Origin: Punica granatum
Taxonomy: Eukaryota > Streptophyta > Magnoliopsida > Myrtales > Lythraceae
Direction: 5' to 3'
NCBI RefSeq assembly: GCF_007655135.1
Contig: NC_045130.1
Coordinates: 6,882,001-6,946,000 of the forward strand
DNA length: 64,000 nt
Each line of letters starts with the position of its first letter. The first letter of the stretch is position 1. The notes under the pieces are model-generated. The model was not told where the DNA came from. It worked only from the letters and a program-made list of their open reading frames with translations, and made no database searches. Positions 24,901-36,786 of this stretch are shown here, in pieces. The position numbers and the translations under genes were made by a program.

Positions 24901-27466
24901 GAGCCACATGAGGCATAGACTAGACTGCCAGACTTTATTGACTTGTGCATTGGCCTTTCCTGTCTCGTGATTATAATCATAGTCATTGTTATTCTTCAAT
25001 CTTCACTGTTATTCTTCTTCATTACCAGCGCCACTTTTGGTGCCAGGGATGACATTATTTCGTGGCTCATTCCCCAAGTTAATATCTGTATCTCGACACA
25101 CAATGCTCATGCTTGGGCTTGCACCTGATCTGAACAGTCGATGCAGCCAAATATCGTAGAAAAGAACATCTACAGTTGCATGGCCATGTCAGCTCATCTT
25201 ACCGCCGGGATGTCGCCTAACAAGGCCAAAGTGGCCAGCAGAGCATTAGTGGATTTGCCGGACAGATGTTTACTTCACTCAATTGAATTCTGAAATTCAT
25301 CTTACAAAACAAGCGTCTCAAAACAGTTACTCAACCTTTCTGGTAACTCTCTCTTTTAGAGGAATTTCTTCCTCGAAGAACTGTCTTCCTGCTTCTGACA
25401 GTGACCATAACAAAGAAAGACGAGGCTGATTACATGGATTTGGAGGGTCCAAAAACCCATCTTCGTCTACCAATAATGTTAACAACAATGACAGCAAAAA
25501 AGAGAGCTCATCTGCTCGGATTTTGACTTGCATTGGCTTCATTCCTGAATTTGTTCTTACAAACCGAACGAAACTCCATATCGGGTTCTGCTTAGTAGTA
25601 GATTCCTTTCGTCAAGAATGTGACAGCAAATGGACCACAACAGGATAAGTTTTATCTTCGTGCGCTGCTGCCCAATCAAAAGAGTTGCAGAGTTTTTTTT
25701 GGCGCAAGTTACAGTTCAGCCGAGAACCGACCTCTGCAGAAAGTGCATCGATCGGAACTCAAGTCGAGATCAAACTGCGTGCCATGCCGAAGACCTCCCA
25801 GCTCAGTACATCTTCTCATTCTTTATGCGATTAATGATCTTTGAACTTTGACCAAACATTCATGTTTTTAATGTGCATCACGTGTGTTCGAATAGGATCA
25901 TTTGACAGAATAGAAAACCTGCTGCTGGTATCATATTCATATAAAAAAGCTGTCTCGATGCATGAAAGAAGATCGACTGAGGCTCACAGGAATGTCAATG
26001 TTCCTACGGTTTACATCTGAACATTATTTCTCCAATTTGTTAATCTTTAATCCAGCCAAAGATAGAGTACGCTTTCGTGCTCCATTTGACATTCTACTTA
26101 TTTTGTATTTCGTGTTCCTTTTTCCTTTTTCACCTGCTTGGCTTGGTAAAGGAATAAAAAGGGACGGATGAATAATAGATCACTGACATAGAATTTGTTT
26201 CCCACAAAAAATTCTTTTGTTATTAGTCATGGAGGTGCCCTGATCATTAGAGAATAAGCATAGTTTTTCTGTACTGTGTTTGCTTTTCCCATAATTTTTT
26301 TAGGAGTATATTCGGAAATTCAATGAGCCCTGACTAATCTAGTTAAGCTGCACTGATCTACTAAGAGGTAAAACTATATCAGCGTAAATTTTCTCTATTT
26401 ACAAGATTCGGACTCGAGACCATTAATTAATAAATTAATTAAATTAATGAAAGGTCTGTTCTGTTCCAATCTCTTTCTTTTTTTCACTAGTGTTTGTAGG
26501 CCTGGGAGGTGCACGTAGTATATAATTTATTTATAAATATATATTTTATAATGGGATATTGAACCTATGTTCATAAAATATTAAATTGAATTCAATAAAA
26601 TTGTTAACTTGGATGGATTTTATAACTATAAATATTTATATATAATATACAAAGTTTACTTTTTACTCTATATATTAAATTTATTTTATATAAAATAAGA
26701 AATTAAATTAAGTGATAATTGTTAGTTTGAATTTTATAGTTCTAAATATATCTTAATACCAAGTTTTTTTTTTCTATTCTTGAAACTTAAGACAACAAAT
26801 ACTATTCGAGCTGCCATTGACCCACGCTTATGTAATGCGTAAAAAATAGATTAATTTATTTACCTACTTAATTTCCAAAAAACTTACTTCAAAGATCGAA
26901 GGATTCAGCCATTTGATCATATCTGATAAAGTACTATCACATTACATGTAATTAATATTTAGTAGGAAATAAAATTGAATTATAAACATACATATTTATG
27001 TTTCATGCTGTTCAAATAAATTGACATTTCAAGGTGAATTAATATCTTTTTTTAGGAAAAGTAACATTTCAATAATCTTCGTCTAGAAAGCATTTGCCTG
27101 CTCAATCAATGAGCAGGCACCCCCTTCTCTCCGATCACATCTTGGATTTTTATTTTTTTCTAAAATTACTTTTTACTGTTTATTTTGTTTAATTTGATTG
27201 GACTCCTGCAGTTTCTTTTAAGTTTTAACCCATTTAATAAGGCCCTTAAAAATTTTAAAATAAAAAAGACCGTTCAACTTTTGACCGAAAGTCGACGGGG
27301 CACCATGCCATGAAAAAGTTCAAAATTTTGCATGGTAAAATTAAATTAAATTGATCTGTACTATCTCCGCAAAATAGTTCAAAAACCATATTGTGCGGTA
27401 TAATATAAATCAAAAGAGATTGTTCTTGTTCTACTAGACTTCCTTTTTAAAAAAAAAAATCTAAAA

Positions 27467-27840
27467 CACAATCCCAGGCCTCGAATGTCATAGAGAAAAT
27501 CCAAAGCACTGCCACAACTTTCGTAAATATCCGACTTCAGAAGTCGGGGATTGCACATCATCGTGGGCTGTAAGGCAAACAAAATTAGTTATTATTTTCA
27601 AGATTAACAACCCTATCCTTAGTTCTAATTTTGATCAGCCAACCAACCAAAGAGAAATGATCTTTACAGGAGAGTTGGATTTGTATCACTGTACAAACTA
27701 TGCATGACAGTTCAGGTTTAACTATTCAAAATATTAGACCGAGTAGAAGAATTAAACGAAAGGAGTAATCAACACAAATGAATAAACAGATATGCAGGCG
27801 TAGAGTGTGCATGCAAGCAAGCTGAAGAAAATGAGGATGT
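27467..27840 (+). repeat. Direct segmental duplication, copy 1
   Basis: This ~370-bp segment is repeated in the same orientation at 28741-29165. Shared runs include GGCCTCGAATGTCAT, TTCAGAAGTCGGG, GATTGCA followed by TCATCGTG/TCAACGTG, and AACTATGCATG. The copies have diverged by many substitutions and small indels, so the duplication is old. Neither copy has a convincing open frame. A decayed gene, an untranslated RNA or a transposon fragment are all possible. Confidence 0.6.
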
Positions 27841-28740
27841 GTATGTATTAATTTCCTCATTCCCAATTTATCATGTGACCGAAACCTGAACCAATCATTT
27901 CATTTTTTTTTTCTCTCATGGCTAAAGTTGCAAACCAATAATTTCAAGCATGCAAATTTTTTTCTTCTGGTTTTTGTTCTTTAATAATTCAAATCCCAGT
28001 TTTGCTTGCTTTTCGGTTGAAATTTGTCTGTTTATTTAAGAAGTTACGTAAATGACCTGTCATTTTCTTTTCTTGGATCGCTTACGTAAAATCTGCAGGA
28101 CTCACTTTTAAGCCGTCTATATACGTACACATACCAACCGGAACCGTAATAATTAGAGATGGAATAGAAAATTGACATCCTTCCACCCGGGAGAGGAACG
28201 CATACGTATACGTCATTAGCTTAACCGTTGCTTAATTACATTGATCAGGATATAAGTAGTATGTCTATTCAAAGTCGATGGACTTCCGTTTCTACTACAT
28301 CATTCCTCATCTCGGGACCAAGCTAACCCCGGAACAGCTACCTAGTTAGCTGTTAGTTGTCCAGTCAAAGCTGCTTCACGTTTAGCATAACTTACAATTT
28401 CCCACCTTCCTACAGAACCGGCAAGCAAACCAGAAATATAATCCCTCCTCGTATGGTTCTAATAAAAAACCAGACCGTCGGCGGTTAAAATCCAAGATCA
28501 CGGGGCGAGAAGGGGCAGAGACACCACGAGGCATCGCAGGTATAATCTTTGACCCTACAGAAAATTGGAGAACAAACTAAATTAATGAGGGGGGACAACT
28601 TATAGTTTAGTCAAGTTAAAACTAAAAGTCAATGGGGAACTCAATCGACTGATTATAAAGCCTGCAAAAGTGGCAGAATGAATGATCGAGTTGAAGCAAA
28701 CCAAACACACGAGCCTCATACACTTTAACAGTACCGGCTG

Positions 28741-29165
28741 CACAATCCAGGGCCTCGAATGTCATATAGAGAATATAACCACTGCCTCACGGTTCATAAT
28801 TTGGCTTCAGAAGTCGGGATTGCATATCAACGTGCACTGAGAGGCAAGAAAGATCATCAGTTATTATTCTTATGATTGGTGAGCCCAGCCTCAGTTTCAA
28901 TTTTCACTAACCAGCCAAAAGAGATATCATCACAGTTGAACTGGGATTTGAATTGCTATGAGCAACTATGCATGTACAGTTAAGGTACAGCGATTAATGT
29001 TGGGCCCGAGTAGAATTAAACAAGCAATCAACACAAAAGAATGAAGTGAACAGATGCCAGCGCAGTGTGTAAAATAAAAATAAAACAAAAAAACATCAGC
29101 CGACAAGCCTGAGATAACCTGGTAGGCACGGCAATTAGCAACAGCAAGGTGAAGAAAATGGTTGT
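28741..29165 (+). repeat. Direct segmental duplication, copy 2
   Basis: Diverged copy of 27467-27840, about 1.28 kb downstream. It carries an extra ~70 bp near 29070-29140 before similarity resumes at GGTGAAGAAAATG. Confidence 0.6.
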
Positions 29166-30108
29166 AGTGGACAGGGTCGATTTGGCCAGGTCGAGCCGGT
29201 TGAATTAGGTGGCCAACGGCATGAGAGAAGTCATCAACATCGAAGCCCTAGATTTTAAGCCAATCAGAACAAAGGGGAGGATGAGAAAATCCCTTTAGGA
29301 GGAGAACGAGCCACGAGAAAGAAGTGCTTGCATTCATTCACTGATTAGTTATATATTACTTACCTGGCTTTTCTTCAACTTAGCTGAGTAGGACTGCATC
29401 TCTTTGGGCGTCAACCCGGGGAAGATCGGGTGGTGGCAGTCGATTCATGAGAAAGTAATGAATAGGTCAGTGCACATACAACTAAAATTTGACCCTGGCT
29501 TACTAATGTGATGATCATCATGGCAGCTAGCGGAGCGGAATTCTTCTCTAATTTTACAGATCTAGAAATTAAGCTCGAGGAAGGAAGGCTGCGCTACGTA
29601 TACACTGATTCGATATTTTGAGGTTATAACCGGTGCAAGAGCCGGACTTTGTTTTTCACTAAAGGAGGAGATATACCTAAGCTACATGAAAAACAGGTGA
29701 CCATACCCTACTTTGCCATCGAATAAGTTTTCTATATTCCACCTGCAAACTACATATTATATATACTTCTAATCGGGAATGGAAGTGAATGAAAATTTGC
29801 AGCAGGAAAAGAATGAATCTTAGATTCGAGCGGGCACAAGCAGGCAGGCAGTCATTCAGTCGAATTAAAACAGAAGCAGCCATAATCAGCCAAACACATC
29901 ATTGAATTATTGCTTGTAGAAACACGAAGCACAACTTTTGACCCAAAATATATCATTGGATTACATCTCGAATTTCCGTTTCCTTTCATCCAAATATCAT
30001 CAGTTAAGTTATAGCAGCTCACTGATTGCCCAAGCTGGCATTTCTCCTCCTTCTTTAATCTTTGATGCAAGTTAAAATCAAGCTCTTGATCGGCACTGAT
30101 ACATCTGT

Positions 30109-31793
30109 ATAGGCATATATGGTGCATTTTCTACTAGCTTATTATGATGGAGACAAGGAAGAAATTGAAAGCATCTGCAAAATTGGTGAGTGAAAATAGT
30201 TTGTGCAATCAATGATGATGAAGTTGAAGCTCAACAGTATTGATAGCTTATCAATGATTGGCAGGCACCGGTTTCGCTGAAGCAATGCTTTGAAGAAAGA
30301 TCTGCCAGTCTTCGCTCCAAAGTTAGTTATCCCTAAGCCAAAGGTGTGTCTATTTGCTACTTCCCTCTCCCTCTCTCTCTTCGTGAGTAGATTCAGTTCC
30401 TAACACGGTAGCTCATTGTGAATTGCAGCCATACTTTCGTTATTCATATACACTCAGCCCAGATGTGTGGTTCGAGCCCACTGAGGTATAACTGCGATCG
30501 ATTGTGTGCTTTTTCTTTGTTCGCACTTTGTTGAGAAGTAAAATGGGATAAATCTCACATCGAAAAAGAAAAGGAAAATACATGGGTTAATTTATGGCTT
30601 GGGTACCACCATTTATAAGCTTGAACTTTTAAGTGGATATGGGCTCGAGTCCGTATATTCCCAATGGAAATTTAATATGGTATCAGAACGGGTTACGCTT
30701 TCGCATTCTTATGCGCGTATGCGCATTGACTGTCCGAGTGCAGCCAAGAGTGCGCCTCGTGTTAGTGTCCCCCCTCGCCTGAGTATGGAAGATGAGCCCG
30801 GCTCGAGGTCAATTGATGAGGGCGGGTGTTTAAGGGCACGTGACAACGTGTTGGCAGAAATAGACCACACGTTGCACGTGACGGCGGGTGTTGAGAAGTA
30901 AAATGGGATAAATCCTACATCGGAAAAAATACATGGGTTAATATATGGCTTGGGTATCACTACTTATAAGCTTGAGCTTTTAAGTAGATATGGGCTCGAG
31001 TTCGTATAAACCCAATGAAAATTTAATACACTTTGTTTTGACCCTTGTACCTGTTATTCATTGTATCCTTGTACCTGTTATTCATTGTAGTTAGAAAGCA
31101 ATGGTGAGTGCAGAAACTTTCCTATTTTCGGAAATTCTTTTGGTGGGAAATTAAATTACTGTTTGGGTTTTTCTTGTTGAGCTTTATTTGATTTCTCAAT
31201 TCTCTTACAACAATGTTTATCTATGTTTTTACAGGTTTGGGAGGTGAAAGCCGCAGATTTAACTATTAGCCCTGTTCATCGTGCTGCAGTGGGCATTGTA
31301 GATTTGAGAAGGTTTGCTCATCTCAGTGATGCCCAGAATGTTATTGCTTTAATAACCGATGTGTATCTGCACTTTTCATGGTTTCTGCAGTCAGAGATCT
31401 ATAACTTGTTGGGTTGCTTTGGATACTTTATAGTTTCATCAACTTTTATTTCTGGAAAAGGGTCTCTCTCAGCTTACCTCGTCTGCTTCGCTTCCGGGAA
31501 GACGAAGCGCCTGAGCAAGAAACCTCTTCAGAACAAGTGAGTAAACATTTTCCTTTTCTTGTCATTCAACTGAACAATCTGATGGATTGATTACTCATGT
31601 CCCTGAAGTGATAGATCATGGCGGAATGAGCTTGAATTTTGATCCCATACATAAAAACCTCATTTCCTCTTACTACAAGGAATAGATTGATGGCTTACAA
31701 GTCCCCTTCTTCCCTCACATACAGATTGCAGAACTGTATATTGCTCAAAAGCACACTCACAAGAATAATCAAGATGACGATGAAGAGGAATGA
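30109..31793 (+). pseudogene. LIG1: DNA ligase 1 pseudogene, C-terminal part with introns
   Basis: Six exon remnants match the C-terminal adenylation/OB region of plant DNA ligase I: ~30109-30185 (GIYGAF, then DKEEIESICKI), 30265-~30341 (TGFAEAML, SASLRSKV), 30429-30485 (PYFRYSYTLSPDVWFEPTE), ~31235-31294 (VWEVKAADLTISPVHRAAVGIVD), ~31461-31537 (PRLLRFREDEAPEQ) and 31725-31793 (IAELYIAQKHTH, then an acidic tail and stop). Intron positions with GT-AG ends survive, so this arose by DNA duplication, not retroposition. Disabling changes: an extra T in the LLA-encoding run near 30130, an extra T after AML (30289-30291), a 4-bp AGTT duplication at about 30321-30328, and a damaged fifth exon. The ligase N-terminus and catalytic lysine exons are absent. 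A TRIM sits in the intron between the third and fourth remnants. Confidence 0.88.
30529..31028 (+). mobile_element. TRIM retrotransposon with LTRs, tRNA-Met primer site and 5-bp TSD
   Basis: The 5' LTR (30529-30677, 149 bp) and 3' LTR (30889-31028, 140 bp) both start TGTTGAGAAGTAAAATGGG and end AAATTTAATA. The 5-bp target duplication CACTT lies at 30524-30528 and 31029-31033. Immediately after the 5' LTR, TGGTATCAGAACGG (from 30678) is close to the TGGTATCAGAGC primer-binding site complementary to initiator tRNA-Met. The internal region is only 211 bp, GC-rich, contains CACGTG words and has no gag-pol coding. At 500 bp overall this is a classic TRIM. It is inserted in an intron of the DNA ligase pseudogene. 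LTR divergence suggests moderate age. Confidence 0.93.
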
Positions 31794-34353
31794 AAGGCAA
31801 GGCCCTCATTGTTCTAACTAGACATATAATAGTCTAAGTAAAGTTGCGTAAAAATATTTTAACCATGAAGAGTCTATGATAGATCCGAGCTTGCAGCCCC
31901 ATGCCGCGCATTCAACGTGCCAGTTTATGCATGGCATCTCTTGAGTGATGTTGGACTCGGAATTAAAGATTGCCTCTACTTACTCATGTAGGTCGAATTT
32001 GTGCTGTCTTGATTACTACTGAGAAATATGGTCTGGTTCATGAGCTCCCTTATTTTCAGGAACAACCCCGAGCTCATGAAGTTTTTTCAGCTTGGAGAAG
32101 GCTCGTATTCAGTTGTCTGTACTTGAAACGGATCTCACTTTTCAAAGAGAAATTTGGGTTGCTTATCATAGTGGTCATTTTTGGTCTATGTTCCTCTTAT
32201 GTTGAAGGGATGAGCCTGAAACACTGTTATATTGAACCATTTACTCATCTTATGAATTACAAGACGTTTTCTTGTGGCAAGTTATTAGAGGTATGAACTA
32301 TAACTTTTATCTTAATTCATAGTGTGATACGATCCTCTTTTCGGGACGTACGAAAACAATTTGTTGATAAGAAGGTGGATAATGGAAGAACAAGGTACTA
32401 CATATTATACTCAACATCATATGTGAGCAGATCTGAAAAATGAGATTGCTGATAGGTAATTTGGTAGACGGGGGACAATATTTTATCTGTAATCAATGTT
32501 CTATTATCATATATCATATAAGAGAGTTGTACAAAAAGAGGATCATATCACACTATGAGCGAATCAGACTTCATAAAGCATAGCAAACGACTCCAGCAAT
32601 TCTGATTTGTCGGCTCTGCTCGATAAGGCCCGATTGACACTTCACAACGTGTCTTGTGCACTGCAATTCGCAACGTGATCTGTTCTCTCCTTTTTACGAT
32701 ACTCTCCGTCATTCAAAGAGAAAATGAGAGACATCACAAGAAATTGAAGCCAATTTTTTTTTCCATATAGCTAGACAGACTTCCCTGAGGTTGGGGAAGT
32801 GTCATAATAGATCTTCCCTGAGGTTGTTGGTAATTATACTTGTCCTTATCTCCCGAATTAAACTACTGTCACACCCTTTCCATCATCCTTTATGCTTTTG
32901 ATGATGATGATGACGATCATGGCATCTGTTCGACACACTCAGTCATGCACATGCACTAACTCACACTAATTCCTACTACAACACTCGCAACTTAAGTCAA
33001 AATGACCAATCAAAAGATATATGAAGGGAAAACGAAACGTAAAAAACAATTCAACCCAAAAGACAACAGGGCCAATACCAGCATCATACATATAGTCAAT
33101 CAATCCCCATAAACCAATCCCTAAGATCGATTAGATCAGTTTGCCGATAATACTATTCATCCAAGCACATACCAACATAGTCTGTTGCTTTACTTGATTA
33201 ATTAAACAGGAGGTCTATTGTATATGCAAATTGTAATATAGTTATATGTTTTGTCTATCCACTTAAGAGGAGTCGAAGAGTGAAACAACTTTCAATTTCT
33301 TTCCATCCCACCAGACGCGATGAAAGATGTGGGTCGCAGGAGGAGTCTTCCAAAACCGTGCTCGCACCAACCTGTCCCCCAACTATTTTGTACAATGCCC
33401 CAAAAATTGTGCCCTAAAGAGGTAACCCCCAGGTCTCTCTCTTCCTTCCTTATCGGAGGCCCGACATATTCTCTTCCAACCCAGCCCGGCTCTAGTCTTG
33501 ACTTTCTATCCCCCAACCAACATATGTCTTCCAACCCGAACATGCATAAGTGAGAAAAAGCTGCATTGGGGATTGATATATTAGGGATGGGATTGAGGAT
33601 CAATGAAAAGTTTCCTAATCTTTCAGTTGGAGATTTTCTAGTTCCAAAGAAATTAAAAGTGTCGCGGAGAGTATATATTAGCAAGGTTTCTGTACTGTAA
33701 ATGTTAACTAACTAACTAACTTATTCCAGCTCCTTCCAAGTGTCGGGAAAGATGGTACCTATTCTGAAAGAGGGGTCGACAACCTCTTCTGAAATGGCTG
33801 ATCAATGGCTGCGTGCCAGATCCCTCTAGCAAACATGGAGAACATTCTTCCTTCCCTAGTAAAATTAATCAAAAGCATGCACCTGTAAAAAGATTATTAT
33901 TATTAGTATTAAAATTATTCCATCTCATAATAAGATTACACTGAAAATCTTCTTTGAAGTAATCTTTTTTTCAATTGATTCGAATTGATATAATACTAAA
34001 AATAAATTGTATGTATTAATTAATGGGCTAAAAGTACAGATATTATTATCCGCTTTGTTTCAGTTTTCATGTGGGCATATTAATTAATGAACTGAACCCT
34101 ATATGAGATATATAAATTATTTCATTATATATATTTTTCCCTATTGTATGTATGTATTGTTGTTTACGAGATAATTGAAGAAGTATTGCGATGAAAAAGA
34201 AACTATGAAGAATCAATGTGGATTTTGGTGCCTTTGATTTTGAAGTTTTTTTATATGATTAGATGCTCATCACGCACTACCCACAGGTACTACTTTTATA
34301 TATGTATGTATACAGCCGCCTGCCGGAAGCTCTGGGAGGTTCATCAGATCACC
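31794..34353. other. Intergenic region without recognised genes
   Basis: Contains the inverted-repeat element at 32317-32558 and low-complexity T- and A-rich DNA. An open frame at 31970-32296 and one on the minus strand at 33292-33684 show no family resemblance. Nothing else supported. Confidence 0.4.
32317..32558. mobile_element. 242-bp element with 25-bp terminal inverted repeats
   Basis: Positions 32317-32341 and 32534-32558 are inverted repeats of 25 bp with a single mismatch (core GTGTGATAYGATCCTCTTTT). The ~190-bp interior is AT-rich and non-coding. It could be a small MITE or fold-back element; transcripts would fold into a hairpin. No flanking target duplication was identified. Confidence 0.55.
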
Positions 34354-34862
34354 ATGGACGCTCAGACGGAAAAGGCGTTCCTGAAGCAGCCGCTCGAAGA
34401 AGTCGGGCAAGGGGAAGAGATCGGGAAAGGGAGGGAACAGCTATTGGAAGAGCATGGGGTTGGTTGGGATTCAAGACCCCCATAGAGGCTATTGAAGGTA
34501 CTTATATCGACGAGAAGTGTCCGTTCACTTCACGGGCATTAGTGTTTCCGTTTGGGGTTGTATCCTTGGCTGCTGGTACTAATTGCCACGGTGCTAAAAT
34601 GATGCGGACCATCATCTTATATATATGTGTCCCTTAATTTTGCGAAGTAGTACCAGATATATGAGAAGAGACACTCTCCAATATTGCTGCCCACATCTCA
34701 CCATGCTCTGGTGTCAAAGAAGGGGACGACAATGTAACCATCATATCGGCCAATGCAAGCCATTGTCAAAGACACAATGATCAAGGTTCAATCAATGTGT
34801 TTAAAGTGATCTCAGCATCGATCTGGGACATCAGGTGGAGGCGGGAGAAGGTATTCTCACGG
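34354..34862 (+). pseudogene. RPS11: Intronless pseudogene of 40S ribosomal protein S11 (uS17)
   Basis: Translation in three frames recovers RPS11 from end to end: [76 protein letters not shown], and NVFKVISASI. No introns interrupt it, which fits a reverse-transcribed (processed) copy. Several frameshifts and stops break it: the KKSGKG segment is out of frame with the start, and in-frame stops follow MMRTII. The normal VFLSS piece after LKQP is missing. A poly(A) remnant is not obvious. RPS11 is a 40S subunit protein binding 18S rRNA; this copy cannot make it. Confidence 0.88.
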
Positions 34863-35189
34863 GAATGTGAGCTTTGTATATGCTGCAGTTCCTCGACTTT
34901 TGGTACTATTATAAAACGTTATATTCCTAACTAATTGAACAATCTGAATTTTGACTGATATATTTGTGATCGCTCTCATGAAATGACATTTTTGTCATGG
35001 AGATTTTGTAAAACAATATCATATTCATTATAGTTTGAAGAGCAAAAGAACATATATATATATATATATGTATGTATGTATATGTATATATATAATCTTA
35101 TATGATCATGAAGACGATCAAAGATGATGCATTCACAACAATTAAAAAAAAAAAGGTCACGATTGACTTTTTTTGCAAACGGTTAGCAA

Positions 35190-35575
35190 AATGTCGCCAA
35201 AATTTTTGCCAATGTGCTTTAGGCGACGCTTCTCAAAGCATCGCCAAAGGTCTACCCTACTACGGCGCTTTGCAAATGCATCCCATAAACTTACCATATG
35301 GCGACGCTTTTAAAAGCATCACTGATAAATTTATAAAAAAAAATTAATTTTTAATTTTTTAACCAAATATTCTTAGGGCGACGCTTCAAAACGTCTGCCT
35401 AGATCACCTTATTCCGACGCTTTAAGAAGTGTCGGCAAAGGTCACATCGGACAGGGGTACCTTGCGCGACGCTTAGAAACCTTGCCCAAGGTATCCCTTG
35501 GCCGATCCTTTCATAAGCATCACCTAAGATCTACCATTGCTAACGCATTTTTAGCGTCGACCACTGACAAGAAGT
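35190..35575. repeat. Array of degenerate palindromic GCGACGCTT units
   Basis: At least seven diverged units of roughly 45-60 bp share a palindromic core of the form GCGACGCTTnnnAAGCRTCGC followed by YAAAGGTC. Examples start near 35222 (GGCGACGCTTCTCAAAGCATCGCC), 35300, 35377, 35413 and 35466. Such subterminal repeats are typical of the ends of CACTA/En-Spm-type plant DNA transposons, but intact CACTA ends were not found. Non-coding. Confidence 0.5.
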
Positions 35576-36786
35576 TGTTCTCAGTAGCTTATTCAAAAGG
35601 GAGAGACATGTAAGAGTGGATGAGTATTGACAACAAGGTGACAACAAACTGTATGTAGGAGTGTGTGAATACTGAAAATAAACTGACAGTTAGTTTTACA
35701 TCAAAAGAGAAAGGAAGAAATCGGAGTATCGATTCGATTTTGATTTCGATTGTCATTAAGTCTTCACAAGAACAAGTGAAATTGAGCTGGAGGTTTTGAA
35801 TGGATTCGACACTGGAAATTTCTGTAGTATAAAACGTTCAATCAATATTTTATTTGTACAAAAGCGCTAGCTTTAGCTGAGTTGACTTGATGATTATTAT
35901 TCAACCACTTCCAAGGCTTCGCAACAATTCAATGTCAATGATTGACTTCAATTCTCAGTGGAAGAACGAGTCTGATATAAAGCAAATCAGTCTGGAATCA
36001 AATGCTGGTCCATGCCCTTGAGATTGTACCGGTTCACGTCATACACTCCACATCGATTGAATTATATCTATGTGTCGAGCAGCACTTATTCCTTACCATT
36101 CACATGATGACAGTCCTAACTGGGAAAAGATAAATCTTAAAGTTCTGGAATACCTCATCTTCGAGATGATATGCCTTCCAACGTCGATGTTTTAGTTTCT
36201 TTCACTGAATGATTGCTGCCAGATGGTTATGAACTTAGAATTTGAGTAATGTATTGGCATGTAAGCAATCCAAACTATCTGCGGGAAAAAGTAAATATTT
36301 TCATTGCAGTAGTTGGCATGCTTCTGTTCTCCTGAAATGATCACTAGAAGAAGATATGTTTATATCAGATGGAGATGGAGGAGCAAGTCATGGGATGGAA
36401 ACGGCGTCGAAAAGATCAATAGATGATCATACAGGAAACTAACTGCAAACAAGTTTCAGATCCGCTTCTTCACAGGAATTTGGAAGGGATTAAATTTCAG
36501 CAAAGGAAGATGAATCACAGGGACTGGAAATGCTATCTTGCACCATCAATGACTGACAGCGTTCGAACTTGGACAACTAAATAAAAGAAATGCTCGAGGC
36601 GGCCAAGTAAAACAGGAAGCAATAAATAGATGTAAATTTCAGTATTTACAAGATGGAATCAGAGTGCTATATCGCCTAATTTCGGAAATGAATTATGGTT
36701 TCCCTAGCAAAATAGAGCAAGAGATGTCGTTAGGAGTAATGCGCGAGCTATTAGTCCTTTTCCTAAGAACTATTTCCCCAGAGGTG
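35576..36786. other. Intergenic spacer, 3' flank of PPR gene
   Basis: No gene recognised. A (TA)n tract lies further left at about 35051-35095. The right part should contain the 3' UTR of the minus-strand PPR gene. Confidence 0.4.

Larger units (their letters stand above)
19560..30100. other. 10.5-kb region without a recognisable intact gene
   Basis: Mostly AT-rich DNA with MITE-like and duplicated sequence. A (TTAA)n run lies at about 20383-20400. The stretch 23480-24460 has noticeably higher GC and broken open frames on both strands, and could be a gene or transposon relic, but I could not name it. 24580-25850 holds several short open frames without family resemblance. At about 29150-29460 the minus strand has two exon-like pieces (SAKLKKSQ before a GTAAGT donor, and GFDVDDFSHAVG after a CTAG acceptor) that do not build a full gene. 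No RNA gene was recognised. Confidence 0.4.

Noticed and set aside
30599..30901. 100-codon frame at 30.6-30.9 kb
   Set aside because: It spans part of the TRIM LTR and its non-coding interior, so it is not a gene.
35051..35095. (TA)n and TATG repeats as a replication origin or promoter
   Set aside because: Plain microsatellite without a neighbouring gene; similar tracts at 42388-42410 and 52313-52333 show they are common here.
35562..35580. CCACTGACAAGAAG as a CACTA transposon end
   Set aside because: It resembles CACTACAAGAA only loosely, and the palindromic repeats lie on the wrong side for an element starting here.
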